Positions 19,037 through 26,753 of a stretch of DNA of 64,000 nt are shown here, piece after piece. Within the stretch, counting starts at the first letter, position 1. The number at the start of each line of letters is the position of its first letter. The translations under genes and the position numbers were made by a program. Origin of the DNA: Gordonia lacunae (GTDB taxonomy: Bacteria; Actinomycetota; Actinomycetes; Mycobacteriales; Mycobacteriaceae); assembly GCF_002149015.1 (NCBI RefSeq), contig NZ_NGFO01000022.1:1-64000 (forward strand), written 5' to 3'. The notes beneath the pieces were generated by a model that searched no databases, was not told the DNA's origin, and worked only from the letters and a program-made list of their open reading frames with translations.

Positions 19037-20278
19037 TTAGGCGGTCAAGGTCGTGTCCGCCGGTTGCGGCATTCCGAGTCCGCGTCGGACGGTGCGCAGT
19101 TCGCGTTCGATCACCGTCGACTCCGAGCCGAGCAGCCCGGTCGCCCGCGCGATCTCCCGCAGCCGAACGGCAGGGCGCGCGACATCGACGAGATGATGCA
19201 GCGGCGTCCGGCGCAGACCCATCCGCCGGGCGACCGGCCGCTCGACCCACCTGGTGCTGATCGCCGAGAACGACGACATGAGCAGCGGCCGCGTCAGCGC
19301 ATCCACCGCGGAGACCAGCAGCCCGGGTACCGGCACCGGGGCGGCACCGTGCACGACGCGCGGGAGGTCGTAGCCCTCGCGGAGCAGCGCCTTGATCAGG
19401 ACCTTCGACGAGTCGTCGGGTCGCAGCTCGAATTCGCCTGCCACGGCGAACAATTCAGTGGCCGCCTCGTGGGTCGGCGGGAGCAGGTCGTCGTCGACGC
19501 CGATGACCCAGCCGATCCAACGCCAGAGATGGGTGATCGCCTCCCGCTCCGCGCTGCTGTAGTGGATGCCGAAATCCCGTGCGACGACGAGGGGTAGGGC
19601 GAGGAAGCCGCACGAGATGGTCATCACCGAGTACGTCTGGTTGATGGGCGCGCCCCATTCGTCTTCGTCCCAACCCGGGCCGTCGTGCTCCGCCGCCACT
19701 CCACCGGGTGGATGCCGCAAAATGTCGCGAATGTAGGCGTGCAGCAAACGGATACGTAGTGTTGCAACCCATCCGGGACGTCCCGGCAACATCGAGCCGG
19801 GAGCCGTCGCCTCGGCGACCCACCGCGCCGTCGACTCGACCCGATCACGGGTCCCCGACCCCAGCCGACCGGTGGCGACGAGCGGCCGGACGAAACCCTG
19901 AGCCTTGAACCCGTAGATCAACGACTGATACAGCGTCGACGACTGCAGCGTTCCGAAGCGCCACCACGCGCGGGCCCCGGCCTCGGCCCAGGCGGCATCG
20001 AACCACGGCGGCGGGACACTCGCGACCTGGAGCAGATGCGTCATCGAGGCGGGCATCTCGAGATGATCGGGATCGGATGCCGCATCGGCAGCGCTGTGCG
20101 CCTCCAGCAGCGCGACGAGGGTGGAGAACGAGATGCCCCGCTCCCGGGCCTCGGCGATCACCGCGTCGGCGAGCGGGTCGCCCTGCATCAGACCGGCCTC
20201 GAGACGCTCGACGATGGTGGGGTGCCGTTCTCGGACGGACTCCCAATTACGTGCGCCGGTCACCGCTGCCGCGTCCAT
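19037..20278 (-). CDS. MpaB/Lcp-type oxygenase (DUF2236)
   Basis: A 413-residue protein of the DUF2236 family, which includes latex-clearing protein Lcp (a b-type haem dioxygenase that cleaves polyisoprene) and fungal MpaB. Family patterns present are VATGRLGSGTRDRVESTARW, LRIRLLHAYIR (His 180, in the region of the haem ligand), NQTYSVM and LWRWIGWVIGVDDDLLP. No Tat or Sec signal is seen, whereas true Lcp enzymes are secreted. An intracellular oxygenase on a soluble or membrane lipid is therefore more likely than rubber cleavage. It precedes the MMPL exporter on the same strand. Confidence 0.75.
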   Translation of the reverse strand: MDAAAVTGARNWESVRERHPTIVERLEAGLMQGDPLADAVIAEARERGISFSTLVALLEAHSAADAASDPDHLEMPASMTHLLQVASVPPPWFDAAWAEAGARAWWRFGTLQSSTLYQSLIYGFKAQGFVRPLVATGRLGSGTRDRVESTARWVAEATAPGSMLPGRPGWVATLRIRLLHAYIRDILRHPPGGVAAEHDGPGWDEDEWGAPINQTYSVMTISCGFLALPLVVARDFGIHYSSAEREAITHLWRWIGWVIGVDDDLLPPTHEAATELFAVAGEFELRPDDSSKVLIKALLREGYDLPRVVHGAAPVPVPGLLVSAVDALTRPLLMSSFSAISTRWVERPVARRMGLRRTPLHHLVDVARPAVRLREIARATGLLGSESTVIERELRTVRRGLGMPQPADTTLTA

Positions 20279-20318
20279 GCCCCATGATCACCCCGGTGCC
20301 CGGACCGGTCAAGGACGT

Positions 20319-20377
20319 CTGACTCCCAGACCTCGACTCGACTGCCAGACCTCGATCGAAGTCCGGCAGTCGAGTTG
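20319..20377 (+). repeat. Dispersed palindromic repeat, copy 2
   Basis: Two tandem CCAGACCTCGA units followed by a palindrome from CTCGACTGCCAGACCTCGAT to ATCGAAGTCCGGCAGTCGAG. It aligns over nearly 60 bases with the reverse complement of 1318-1377. It lies in the gap between the oxygenase gene and the tRNA gene, outside the integrated element. Confidence 0.75.
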
Positions 20378-20470
20378 TGGTCCATCCGTGGCGACGCCGG
20401 ACCACAGGACGGCCGCCACGCCGCCGGCTGACTATGCTCACCAGGGGCACCGTCGTCGCGCGGACCCTGC

Positions 20471-20544
20471 GCCCCCATAGCCCAATTGGCAGAGGCAGCC
20501 GACTTAAAATCGGCACAGTGTCGGTTCGAGTCCGACTGGGGGCA
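20471..20544 (+). tRNA. tRNA-Leu(TAA)-like gene, attachment site of the integrated element
   Basis: A full cloverleaf can be drawn. The acceptor stem is GCCCCCA/TGGGGGC with discriminator A. The D arm begins GCCC with loop AATTGGCAG, and the anticodon stem GCCGA/TCGGC encloses the loop CTTAAAA, giving anticodon TAA. The T arm is GTCGG-TTCGAGT-CCGAC. CCA is not encoded. The variable arm is only five bases (ACAGT), whereas leucine tRNAs normally have a long one. The anticodon therefore reads UUA but the body is class I. The 3' half (from 20500) is duplicated at 35733, showing integration into this gene, which remains complete. Confidence 0.85.
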
Positions 20545-20547
20545 CTC
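20500..20547. repeat. attL core (48-bp direct repeat)
   Basis: The 48 bases from CGACTTAAAATCGGCACAGT to CCGACTGGGGGCACTC are identical to 35733-35780. They cover the anticodon loop through the end of the tRNA plus three bases. This is the expected overlap for a tyrosine-recombinase element in a tRNA gene, and the integrase gene starts 34 bases away. Confidence 0.95.
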
Positions 20548-20580
20548 CTGACCAGGCGTTTATGGCCTGTTGGCGGTCAG

Positions 20581-21756
20581 CTACCCGCTGTCGGTGTCAC
20601 GACTTGTCACATTTCGCCCGAAACTGCTCGCAGCGGCCTTCAATGCGTCGTCCTGGGAGTGTGCGTAGGTCGCCAGTGTGAACGCCGCGGAGGCGTGGCC
20701 CATCCAGGCGGCGATGACCGCGATCGGTACGCCCCGTAGGTGCATGAGGGTGGCGCATGAGTGCCGTGCATCGTGCAGCCGGACGTGGGGGATCTTCAAC
20801 GTTTCGAGGAGCTTTCCCCACCGGAACGTGAGCAGGTTCGGGTGGTAGGGCTCGCCCGCCTCGTCGCACGCGACGTACTCCCCCGACCCGTACGACTCCC
20901 CGAGCGCCATCCGCTCCTGCAGCTGCTGTTTGCGTGCGGCCCTAAGTACGTCGACAACCTCATCGGGTAGGGGCAGCGTCCGTTGTGACCGCTTCGATTT
21001 GGGGGTGCCGGCGACGATCTCGCGGCCGACGGCGACACGGTTCTCGGCGACCGTGACCGTCTTCGCGCCTAGGTCGACGTTGTCCCATCGCAGTCCCGCG
21101 ATCTCGCCGCGGCGCAGCCCGTACAGAGCGAGCGTCCACAAGTGCCGGTCCCGGCATTCGTGGTCGAGGATCTGGAACATTTGTTCCTGTGTGAGGGTCT
21201 TCATCTCCGGGCGCTCGGCCGGGATGCGATCGACAAGGCGGGCGACGTTGCGCACCACGTGACCTTGCCGCTGCTGGTCCTCGAGCACCGCGGTCAGTAG
21301 ACCCAGCATGTGGTTAACCGATCGAGCGGACCACTTCCGTCGGCCATCGACTTCCCCGGCCCTCAGGCGTCCGACGAGGGCGTCGATGTCGCGCTTTGTC
21401 AGCTGCTGAACGATGGTGTCGCCGAGTTCGTCGCGGACGGGCGCAAGTCCCGTCTTGTGACTGCGCTTCGTGGATGGCTTGAGTCGGTGTTTCGCGGCCA
21501 GCCACCCGTCGACAGCCTGAGCGACAGTGAGTTTCGAGGCATGGACATAGGTCCCGGCCACGACCGACGCCTGCACGGAAGACAGCTCCGCGCGCGCTTC
21601 CGCCTCGGTGGTGAATCGCCTCCGGATCTGTCGGCGCTTGCCGCCGACGACGCCAGCATCGACGGTGACCTGGTAGCGAGTGACGCCCTTACCCGTCCGC
21701 CTGTCACGGACGGTCAGCTTGCGGATCTGTGGCGGGAGTTGGCGCCTGCTGCTCAT
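20581..21756 (-). CDS. int: Tyrosine recombinase / phage integrase
   Basis: A 391-residue integrase. The N-terminal arm-binding region (about 25-70; GVTRYQVTVDAG, RRFTTEAEARAELSS) and SAM-like core-binding domain (75-165) precede the catalytic domain. Catalytic residues are visible: R215 in YGLRRGEI, a Lys in TPKSKRSQ (253 or 255), H328 and R331 in LHDARH, H354 in MGHAS and Y364 in ATYAHS. It is complete and apparently active. It reads toward attL and its start overlaps the repressor stop (ATGA), so lysogenic expression of both may be coupled. An arm-type site candidate lies inside its 3' end. Confidence 0.95.
   Translation of the reverse strand: MSSRRQLPPQIRKLTVRDRRTGKGVTRYQVTVDAGVVGGKRRQIRRRFTTEAEARAELSSVQASVVAGTYVHASKLTVAQAVDGWLAAKHRLKPSTKRSHKTGLAPVRDELGDTIVQQLTKRDIDALVGRLRAGEVDGRRKWSARSVNHMLGLLTAVLEDQQRQGHVVRNVARLVDRIPAERPEMKTLTQEQMFQILDHECRDRHLWTLALYGLRRGEIAGLRWDNVDLGAKTVTVAENRVAVGREIVAGTPKSKRSQRTLPLPDEVVDVLRAARKQQLQERMALGESYGSGEYVACDEAGEPYHPNLLTFRWGKLLETLKIPHVRLHDARHSCATLMHLRGVPIAVIAAWMGHASAAFTLATYAHSQDDALKAAASSFGRNVTSRDTDSG
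20591..20611. promoter_or_regulatory. Candidate integrase arm-type site, attL side
   Basis: TCGGTGTCACGACTTGTCAC lies 43 bases inside attL and overlaps the last codons of the integrase gene. It recurs with one inserted base and one substitution at 35606-35627 near attR. A repeat present only in the two arms of the attachment region is what arm-type integrase sites look like. Confidence 0.5.
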
Positions 21757-22436
21757 CTGACACCCCCTCCGTCACTGGGTCCTGGGTTCGGATTCAGCAT
21801 CTCGCGCATATCCCAGTCCCTCACCTTCATCCCAAGAGCACGCATCCGTTGGACGACGATCTCGTTGTCCTCTTGGGCGCGCTCGAGCATTCGCTCCGCC
21901 TGTCTGCGTTCGTCTGGGTCGTCGGTGTCGGCCTTATGCACAGCCTCGATCGCCAGGCTCCCAATTCGGTCATACCTGTTCATCAGTTGCAGAGGTTCGT
22001 TTCCGTCCGAATCTCCGGATAGCACAGGCATTTCGACCCCCAGTGTGGTGACCGGAGCGTCCGCGTTCGGCTCGACGGGTCGCGACGCCAACTTGCCGGT
22101 GAACATCCCCAGCGCCGTCCTTGATCGGCGATCTGGGCCGTTAGGTACGTAGCGAACCACTTCGTCCAGGAGGCCCGGGTAGAGCAAGAGAACTGGGGCA
22201 ATCTCAAGTGCCGCGGCCATGACGATGAGTTCGGCGACATCGAGTTTCCCTGCGCGGGTGTTGCTTTCGATCTTCGATATGGCGACACGGGAGATCGGGA
22301 ACCCTAGAGCCCTTGTGCGCTCCGACAGGGCGGCGGCGGTCAGCTTTAGTGCACGCCGGCGCTGGCGCACCGCCTCGCCGACGCGGCCAGCCTGCTCGAG
22401 CTGCCACGTCTTCGCGTCGTCATCAATGTTCGGCAT
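21753..22436 (-). CDS. Helix-turn-helix repressor (lysogeny control)
   Basis: A 227-residue protein with an N-terminal XRE-type helix-turn-helix at about 15-75 (GEAVRQRRRALKLTAAALSERT, then SRVAISKIES and LDVAELIVMAAALEI). The C-terminal half has no recognised fold and ends in a charged helix (ERRQAERMLERAQEDNEIVV). No autoprotease Ser/Lys pattern was recognised, so induction may not be RecA-dependent. Its stop overlaps the integrase start. It diverges from the rightward operon across a 117-base region with operator-like repeats. Confidence 0.85.
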   Translation of the reverse strand: MPNIDDDAKTWQLEQAGRVGEAVRQRRRALKLTAAALSERTRALGFPISRVAISKIESNTRAGKLDVAELIVMAAALEIAPVLLLYPGLLDEVVRYVPNGPDRRSRTALGMFTGKLASRPVEPNADAPVTTLGVEMPVLSGDSDGNEPLQLMNRYDRIGSLAIEAVHKADTDDPDERRQAERMLERAQEDNEIVVQRMRALGMKVRDWDMREMLNPNPGPSDGGGVR

Positions 22437-22553
22437 TGCAACATTCTCTCACGGATACGCACGCATCCGGGAGCATCCGTGTTACGCTCCATTACGAGAC
22501 ATGAACCACGGGTTCAAGTTTCATTCTGGAGCAGACAATTAGGAGGTCTCCAC
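22437..22553. promoter_or_regulatory. Divergent control region with operator-like repeats
   Basis: Between the repressor and the rightward operon lie CGGAT (22452-22456), ATCCG (22465-22469) and ATCCG (22475-22479). The first two form an inverted repeat with an 8-base spacer, and GCATCCG occurs twice in tandem 10 bases apart. These are good candidates for repressor binding sites over the early promoter. AGGAGG at 22541-22546 is the ribosome-binding site of the next gene. Confidence 0.6.
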
Positions 22554-22742
22554 ATGTCCAAAAGCCTACTCAAGCCCGGAGAAGCCTTCGCGCGCATCGG
22601 CGTCGGCAACAGCAAGGGCTACGAACTGATCAAGTCCGGCGCACTTCGGTCGGTGAAGATCGGCAGCAATCGCCGCATCCCGGAGCAGGCGATCGACGAG
22701 TACATCGCCGGCCTCGAACAGGCTGCGAGCGGCGCAGCGTGA
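22554..22742 (+). CDS. Excisionase-like helix-turn-helix protein
   Basis: A 62-residue protein with the excisionase/MerR-like winged helix: LKPGEAFARIGVGNSKGYELI, then KIGSNRRIPEQAIDEYIAGLE. This is the pattern of small recombination directionality factors and AlpA-like regulators. It is the first gene of the rightward operon, fixed by the ATG at 22554 with AGGAGG upstream. The frame could be extended to 22479 but that would run through the operators. Its last codons overlap the next GTG. Confidence 0.8.
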   Translation: MSKSLLKPGEAFARIGVGNSKGYELIKSGALRSVKIGSNRRIPEQAIDEYIAGLEQAASGAA

Positions 22743-22900
22743 CTGATCGGTACGCCCACATCCGCGACCGCGAAGACCTCGGGGGAATCGAGATGTTCCC
22801 CGACTGCACCGACGACCTCGTCGGCGCAAAAGAAAAGGCCCCGGACCTGTTGGCGCAGGTTCCGAGGCCAGTAACCCCTGCACACCCTGATGAGAAGTGA
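22739..22900 (+). CDS. Hypothetical small protein (53 residues)
   Basis: The GTG at 22739 overlaps the preceding stop (GTGA) and opens a 53-codon frame: MTDRYAHIRDREDLGGIEM, then FPDCTDDLVGAKEKAPDLLA. It is acidic, soluble and has no recognised domain. The stop-start overlap, and the next gene starting 12 bases later, make it likely to be real despite its size. Confidence 0.6.
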   Translation: MTDRYAHIRDREDLGGIEMFPDCTDDLVGAKEKAPDLLAQVPRPVTPAHPDEK

Positions 22901-22912
22901 GGAAGTTCTGAC

Positions 22913-23122
22913 ATGCACATTACACACCGACGCCGACAGAGTCACCCCCTACCTGTCAGGCAGGTGACGCCGCTTGCCGCGGACGACGATCTCATGATCG
23001 ATCTGATGCACGACGCCCTTGCAGGTATCGAGCCGGAGGACGTCTCTGACCTGCTGGAACTCGCTGACATCGTCCACGAAGTCGAAGGCGGAACGTGGAC
23101 CGTTCAGACGGCGGTGGTCTGA
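22913..23122 (+). CDS. Hypothetical small protein (69 residues)
   Basis: It has a basic N-terminus (MHITHRRRQSHPLPVRQ) and an acidic helical C-terminus (DDDLMIDLMHDALAGIEPED, then VSDLLELADIVHEVEGG). GAGGAAG precedes the start. No family is recognised. It sits between the excisionase-like gene and other small early genes of the element. Confidence 0.6.
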   Translation: MHITHRRRQSHPLPVRQVTPLAADDDLMIDLMHDALAGIEPEDVSDLLELADIVHEVEGGTWTVQTAVV

Positions 23123-23353
23123 ATGTCCTCCACTGCAACCAATCGCCGTCCCCTGGCTGAGGTGACCGGGCGGGACCAGCTCATCGAGCGAATCATCGAC
23201 GGGCTGGACTACGGCTGCATCAGCGGCGCGACGACCTCGCAGTTGCTGATCTTCGTTGCCCTCCTGGAGGACCTCCCGCAGTACGAGGAGAAGCACGAGG
23301 ACCGCCCTGCTCGGCACCTCCAGCTCGTCGACACTTCGTCGGAGGTGATCTAG
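23123..23353 (+). CDS. Hypothetical small protein (76 residues)
   Basis: The ATG at 23123 directly follows the previous stop codon, so translation is probably coupled. The sequence is soluble with two likely helices (GRDQLIERIIDGLDYG and TSQLLIFVALLEDLPQYEEK). No known family is recognised. Confidence 0.6.
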   Translation: MSSTATNRRPLAEVTGRDQLIERIIDGLDYGCISGATTSQLLIFVALLEDLPQYEEKHEDRPARHLQLVDTSSEVI

Positions 23354-23355
23354 AG

Positions 23356-23826
23356 ATGTTCCGACCGGTCTACTACGAGCCCTCGAATACAACTGCCGAG
23401 GAACTGGCTGTGTTCGGGGTGAAGGTCCGTGAGATCCAGCGTGACCCCCAGTTCAAGTTCGCACTCGGTCGGTTGTGGAAGTCGGCTGCCAGCGTCTTCT
23501 TGTACGACGACGGCCGGGTCGTCCTGACGTTGCACAGCCACCTGAATGAGCGTGAGCGGCACCAAATCTACGGGATCGGCCAGACCGTCTTCCGTGACGG
23601 CGTCGCCCACTGCAAGAGGCAGGAGTTCACTCGTCTGCGGAAATCTAAGAAGCGGCCAGTTGCTTGTTGGTGGCAGTTCGTGTGGGTCGCAGTCTCGCGC
23701 GCAGACTCCCTGTACGACTCGATCTTCTGGTCGGCATACGGGCACCACCCGGATCAGATCCGCTCGATCGACTCCGAGGACGAGCGCCTACATCAGCAGC
23801 ACAGTGCCGAGGGGGCGACACAGTGA
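23356..23826 (+). CDS. Hypothetical protein (156 residues)
   Basis: A soluble protein with a Tyr/Phe-rich N-terminus (MFRPVYYEPSNTTAEELAVF), a possible beta-rich middle (ASVFLYDDGRVVLTLHSHLN) and an aromatic stretch (CWWQFVWVAVSRADSLYDSIFW). It ends in a His/Glu-rich tail. It starts 2 bases after the previous stop and overlaps the next GTG. No family is recognised. A role in replication or host takeover is only a guess from position. Confidence 0.6.
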   Translation: MFRPVYYEPSNTTAEELAVFGVKVREIQRDPQFKFALGRLWKSAASVFLYDDGRVVLTLHSHLNERERHQIYGIGQTVFRDGVAHCKRQEFTRLRKSKKRPVACWWQFVWVAVSRADSLYDSIFWSAYGHHPDQIRSIDSEDERLHQQHSAEGATQ

Positions 23827-24128
23827 TCGGTCACGAAGAGTTCGAACAGTTTTCGGCCCAGTGCCTGCTCTACACGGGGCGGGAATGGGACGGAACCGTC
23901 GAACACATCACACAGATGACCGCAGTCGTGTCCGCCGGTAACGATGTGCTCGACGCAGTTATCGACTGGCTGTCCGCTGCCCGCGAGCGCGCCGAACAAG
24001 ACGGGCGGCGGTGGAACACCAGCGAGTGTCGACGGCAAGCGCGCTTGTCCGGGGACCTCACCGTCTGTCCCGAATGGTTGGCCGCGGAGTTTGAACGCGT
24101 CACGCCTGACGATCGGATGCGCCGATGA
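23823..24128 (+). CDS. Hypothetical protein (101 residues)
   Basis: The GTG at 23823 overlaps the previous stop as GTGA. The 101-residue product begins MIGHEEFEQFSAQCLLYTGR. It contains the helical stretch NDVLDAVIDWLSAARERAEQ and ends PEWLAAEFERVTPDDRMRR. A longer frame from 23664 exists but overlaps most of the previous gene. No known domain is seen. Confidence 0.6.
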   Translation: MIGHEEFEQFSAQCLLYTGREWDGTVEHITQMTAVVSAGNDVLDAVIDWLSAARERAEQDGRRWNTSECRRQARLSGDLTVCPEWLAAEFERVTPDDRMRR

Positions 24129-24373
24129 CCCGCCGAAACAACGAATCCCAGACACCCGCCACGTTCATTGATGCTTGCCTGCAGGGGGTTGCAACGCCAG
24201 CAGACATTGACGACTGGGTAGACCGCTGGCATGCCGGCGAGGGGCCAGACCTGACGCTCGGCGAGTTCCTCGGTTTCACACCCGATGAGGGGAAGATGTG
24301 GGCTGAGGACCCCACCTGTCTTGACGAGATCATCAACGCGCACCGCGCTGGCGAGGCAGGTGAGGTGCTGTGA
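24125..24373 (+). CDS. Hypothetical small acidic protein (82 residues)
   Basis: It overlaps both neighbours by 4 bases (ATGA and GTGA). The sequence TPADIDDWVDRWHAGEGPDL followed by LGEFLGFTPDEGKMWAEDPT resembles small helical proteins often seen in actinophage early regions. Its role is unknown. The high content of acidic residues and tryptophan is notable. Confidence 0.6.
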   Translation: MTRRNNESQTPATFIDACLQGVATPADIDDWVDRWHAGEGPDLTLGEFLGFTPDEGKMWAEDPTCLDEIINAHRAGEAGEVL

Positions 24374-24723
24374 GAGATCCAGCAGTCGTCACGCTCAACG
24401 CTGACGGGGAGTACTACCTCAACGACGTGGCCACCGCGCTCATCATCGGCGTCAGCGCAGAAACCCTCCGGTCCCACGCTGTACGCGACGACCACGGCCG
24501 CGCCGCGTACCGACTCCCCGAGACCTTGATCCGCAGCGGACGCAGGCGCACAAGGGAGTTCGGCGAGATGACAGGGACGACCGAACCCGACATGGGAGAC
24601 GCGCTGATCCACTTCGCCAATCTCGAGGGCGTCGAGTTGATCTTCGAAGACGCGACGGGCGAGCGAATCACGCTCTCGGCTCCCGGGTTCTGGCGGCGGA
24701 ATGGAGGTGCACCAACCAACTGA
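24370..24723 (+). CDS. Hypothetical protein with possible helix-turn-helix (117 residues)
   Basis: It starts at a GTG overlapping the previous stop. Residues 15-50 (YYLNDVATALIIGVSAETLR, then DDHGRAAYRLPETLI) resemble a MerR/excisionase-like helix-turn-helix. The C-terminal part is acidic and unrecognised. It is the last gene before an intra-operon hairpin at 24791-24821, so it may close the first transcript segment. Confidence 0.55.
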   Translation: MRDPAVVTLNADGEYYLNDVATALIIGVSAETLRSHAVRDDHGRAAYRLPETLIRSGRRRTREFGEMTGTTEPDMGDALIHFANLEGVELIFEDATGERITLSAPGFWRRNGGAPTN

Positions 24724-24790
24724 GCAGGTTCTTCCGCTTGAGGGGTGAAAAGGGTTCCTGGCCAAGCGATTCATTCTTGAAACCCAAGCG

Positions 24791-24821
24791 ACGCGGCCCC
24801 CGGAAGGCTCGGGGGCCGCGT
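24791..24821 (+). terminator. Hairpin terminator within the element operon
   Basis: A perfect 12-bp stem, ACGCGGCCCCCG with CGGGGGCCGCGT, around a 7-base loop (GAAGGCT). It lies 67 bases after one gene and 17 bases before the next start codon. A hairpin so close to a start can also act as an attenuator separating early from later genes. Confidence 0.7.
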
Positions 24822-24838
24822 CTGGAAGGACACACCAC

Positions 24839-25045
24839 ATGTCTGCATTGCAGTCTACCGATGCCCCGGAGGGGTATCCCGAACAATATGTCGACCCCGG
24901 AGACAAGCTGCTACTCGCTGCGCTGCGAGGTGGCACCTACGTGCTCGCTGTCCGTTGCCGTGTGTGCGGTGCACCGCTGACAGCGCAGCGGTCTAAGGCC
25001 CGCGGCATCGGCCCGAAGTGCGGGCGCCGGGAGGTTGTGGCATGA
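24839..25045 (+). CDS. DUF6011-like zinc-binding protein
   Basis: A 68-residue protein. The C-terminal half has CRVCGAPLTAQRSKARGIGP followed by KCG, the Cys-x2-Cys and GIGPxC pattern of DUF6011. That is a small zinc-ribbon-like domain common in actinophages and integrated elements. The function is unknown. The stop overlaps the next ATG. Confidence 0.65.
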   Translation: MSALQSTDAPEGYPEQYVDPGDKLLLAALRGGTYVLAVRCRVCGAPLTAQRSKARGIGPKCGRREVVA

Positions 25046-25518
25046 GCGCAACCCTCACGGTCTCGCTTCTGGCCGCAACGTTCGACGCATCACCCGGCAT
25101 GATCGTCAGCGCCCTCACCCTCGTCACTCCTGAGGACGTCCGCTTGTTGGACGCCCCCACGGCGGAGTGCTTGGACATGGTCCTGGCGATGGCGAAGAAC
25201 GGGGACCAGCCGGCGCCCGTTCTGTTGAACGCCGAGCTGATGCGTCACGGTCTGTATTCCGGCCACCGCGGCGAGCTTGTGAAGAACCGTGTTCTTGACG
25301 CGGTGACAACCGCTGTGCCCGGTGTCCGAGTCTTTGAGTACGCCTCCGCGGTCCTCGCCGAGGTGGTTCGGGCCCGGATGATCTCGGCCGCTGACGCCAT
25401 CGCTGAGCGGGCACGCGACGGTGCCGAAGCCGACGCCTGGCAGACGTTCATCCGAGAAGGGGCGGCGGTCCGGATGCTCTGGGAACGGTTGTGCGCAGCG
25501 CGGGGGGTGGCCGCATGA
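25042..25518 (+). CDS. Helical protein, possibly DnaB N-domain-like
   Basis: A 158-residue protein. Its middle part (LLDAPTAECLDMVLAMAKNG, then LLNAELMRHGLYSGHRGELV) and the helices around it faintly recall the N-terminal domain of replicative helicases, without an ATPase domain. It is encoded immediately before the DUF3631 ATPase and overlaps it (ATGA). A helicase-loader or partner role is possible but is an inference. The ATG at 25042 is chosen for its overlap with the previous stop. Confidence 0.5.
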   Translation: MSATLTVSLLAATFDASPGMIVSALTLVTPEDVRLLDAPTAECLDMVLAMAKNGDQPAPVLLNAELMRHGLYSGHRGELVKNRVLDAVTTAVPGVRVFEYASAVLAEVVRARMISAADAIAERARDGAEADAWQTFIREGAAVRMLWERLCAARGVAA

Positions 25519-26753
25519 CGGAGACTCCCGAGGCTATTGACGGCGCCGCGCTTCTCGACGCCGTTGAGGACCACTTCAACACCTACGTCGCGGTTCCCGA
25601 CGATGCGGACCTGTCGCTCCTGACCCTCTGGACGGTCCACACGCATCTTGCGCTCGAGTGCTACTCCACGCCTCGGCTGCTGATCGACTCCACAATGCCC
25701 GGGTCCGGGAAGACCACTGTTCTCGATCACATCGCAAGGTTGGGCTGCAATCCAGTCCAGGCAGCATCGCTGTCCAGTTCGGCAATGCTGGTGCGCATCC
25801 TCGACACCGGTATCCGAACGATTCTGATCGACGAGACGGACCGGAGCCTGAACCCCGACAAGCCTGGGGTCCAGGAGTTGATCGCTGTTCTCAACTCCGG
25901 GTACCGCCGTGGTGCTACTCGGCCGGTCTTGGTCCCGGATAAGGAGAGCGGGTGGGTCACGAAGGAGATGCCGACATTCGCACCTGTGGCGATGGCCGGC
26001 AACTCCCCGCGGCTGCCGGACGACACCCGCTCACGGTGCCTTCGGGTCTTGTTGATGCCCGACGTAACCGGCCGAGTCGAGGACTCGGACTGGGAGTTCA
26101 TCGAGGATGATGCGCTTGCGCTACGGGATCGCATCGTGGCGTTCGCCGATAGTGTTCGAGACTGTTTGCCGCGCGAGGTCGATCTACCGAAGGGGTGCCG
26201 GGGCCGCGCCAAGGAGAAGTGGCGTCCCCTGAAACGTGTCGCGGTCGCTGCGGGTGGGCACTGGCCTGCCATCGCGGACGACCTGATTGCTCGGGGGCTC
26301 GCCGAGGATGCCGCCGAGCATGAGGCGGGACTCCAGCACGAGCCACCCGGGATGGTCATCCTCCGCGATCTCGCTGCGGTGTGGCCGGGCGACGAAACCC
26401 ACGTGCCGACCGAGACTCTGGTGTCGAGGCTGGTCGTTCACAACTCCGATTACTGGGGTCTCCGGTCGAACTACGGCAAAGCGTTGACCGCGCACCGGTT
26501 GGGTCGCCTGGTAGCGCAGGCGTCGAAGGTGACGAGCACGCGGCCAGGTGGCCGTGGGCCGCGTGGATATGCTCTGACCTCGCTTGATCCGGTTTGGCAC
26601 CGTTTGGGGATACCTCGCAAAGAGACCGGTGCAAGTGGCGGAACTGGCGAAACTGGAGCGGTCGCCGCACCACTATCGCCGGTTGATCCGCTTGCACCGG
26701 ATGCACAGAGAGGGTCCGGAGAACGGTTCCTGAGCGATCGGGAGTCGGCATGA
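25515..26753 (+). CDS. DUF3631 ATPase, probable replication protein
   Basis: A 412-residue protein. The ATPase core has MPGSGKTTVLDH as P-loop (62-67) and TILIDETDR as Walker B (103-109), followed by TFAPVAMAGNSPRLPDDTRS, a sensor-like strand. DUF3631 domains occur at the C-terminus of phage and plasmid primase-helicases. Here the domain stands alone without a primase domain. It is the strongest replication candidate in the element. The last 60 residues are low-complexity (GASGGTGETGAVAAPLSPVD). It overlaps both neighbours by 4 bases. Confidence 0.8.
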   Translation: MTETPEAIDGAALLDAVEDHFNTYVAVPDDADLSLLTLWTVHTHLALECYSTPRLLIDSTMPGSGKTTVLDHIARLGCNPVQAASLSSSAMLVRILDTGIRTILIDETDRSLNPDKPGVQELIAVLNSGYRRGATRPVLVPDKESGWVTKEMPTFAPVAMAGNSPRLPDDTRSRCLRVLLMPDVTGRVEDSDWEFIEDDALALRDRIVAFADSVRDCLPREVDLPKGCRGRAKEKWRPLKRVAVAAGGHWPAIADDLIARGLAEDAAEHEAGLQHEPPGMVILRDLAAVWPGDETHVPTETLVSRLVVHNSDYWGLRSNYGKALTAHRLGRLVAQASKVTSTRPGGRGPRGYALTSLDPVWHRLGIPRKETGASGGTGETGAVAAPLSPVDPLAPDAQRGSGERFLSDRESA

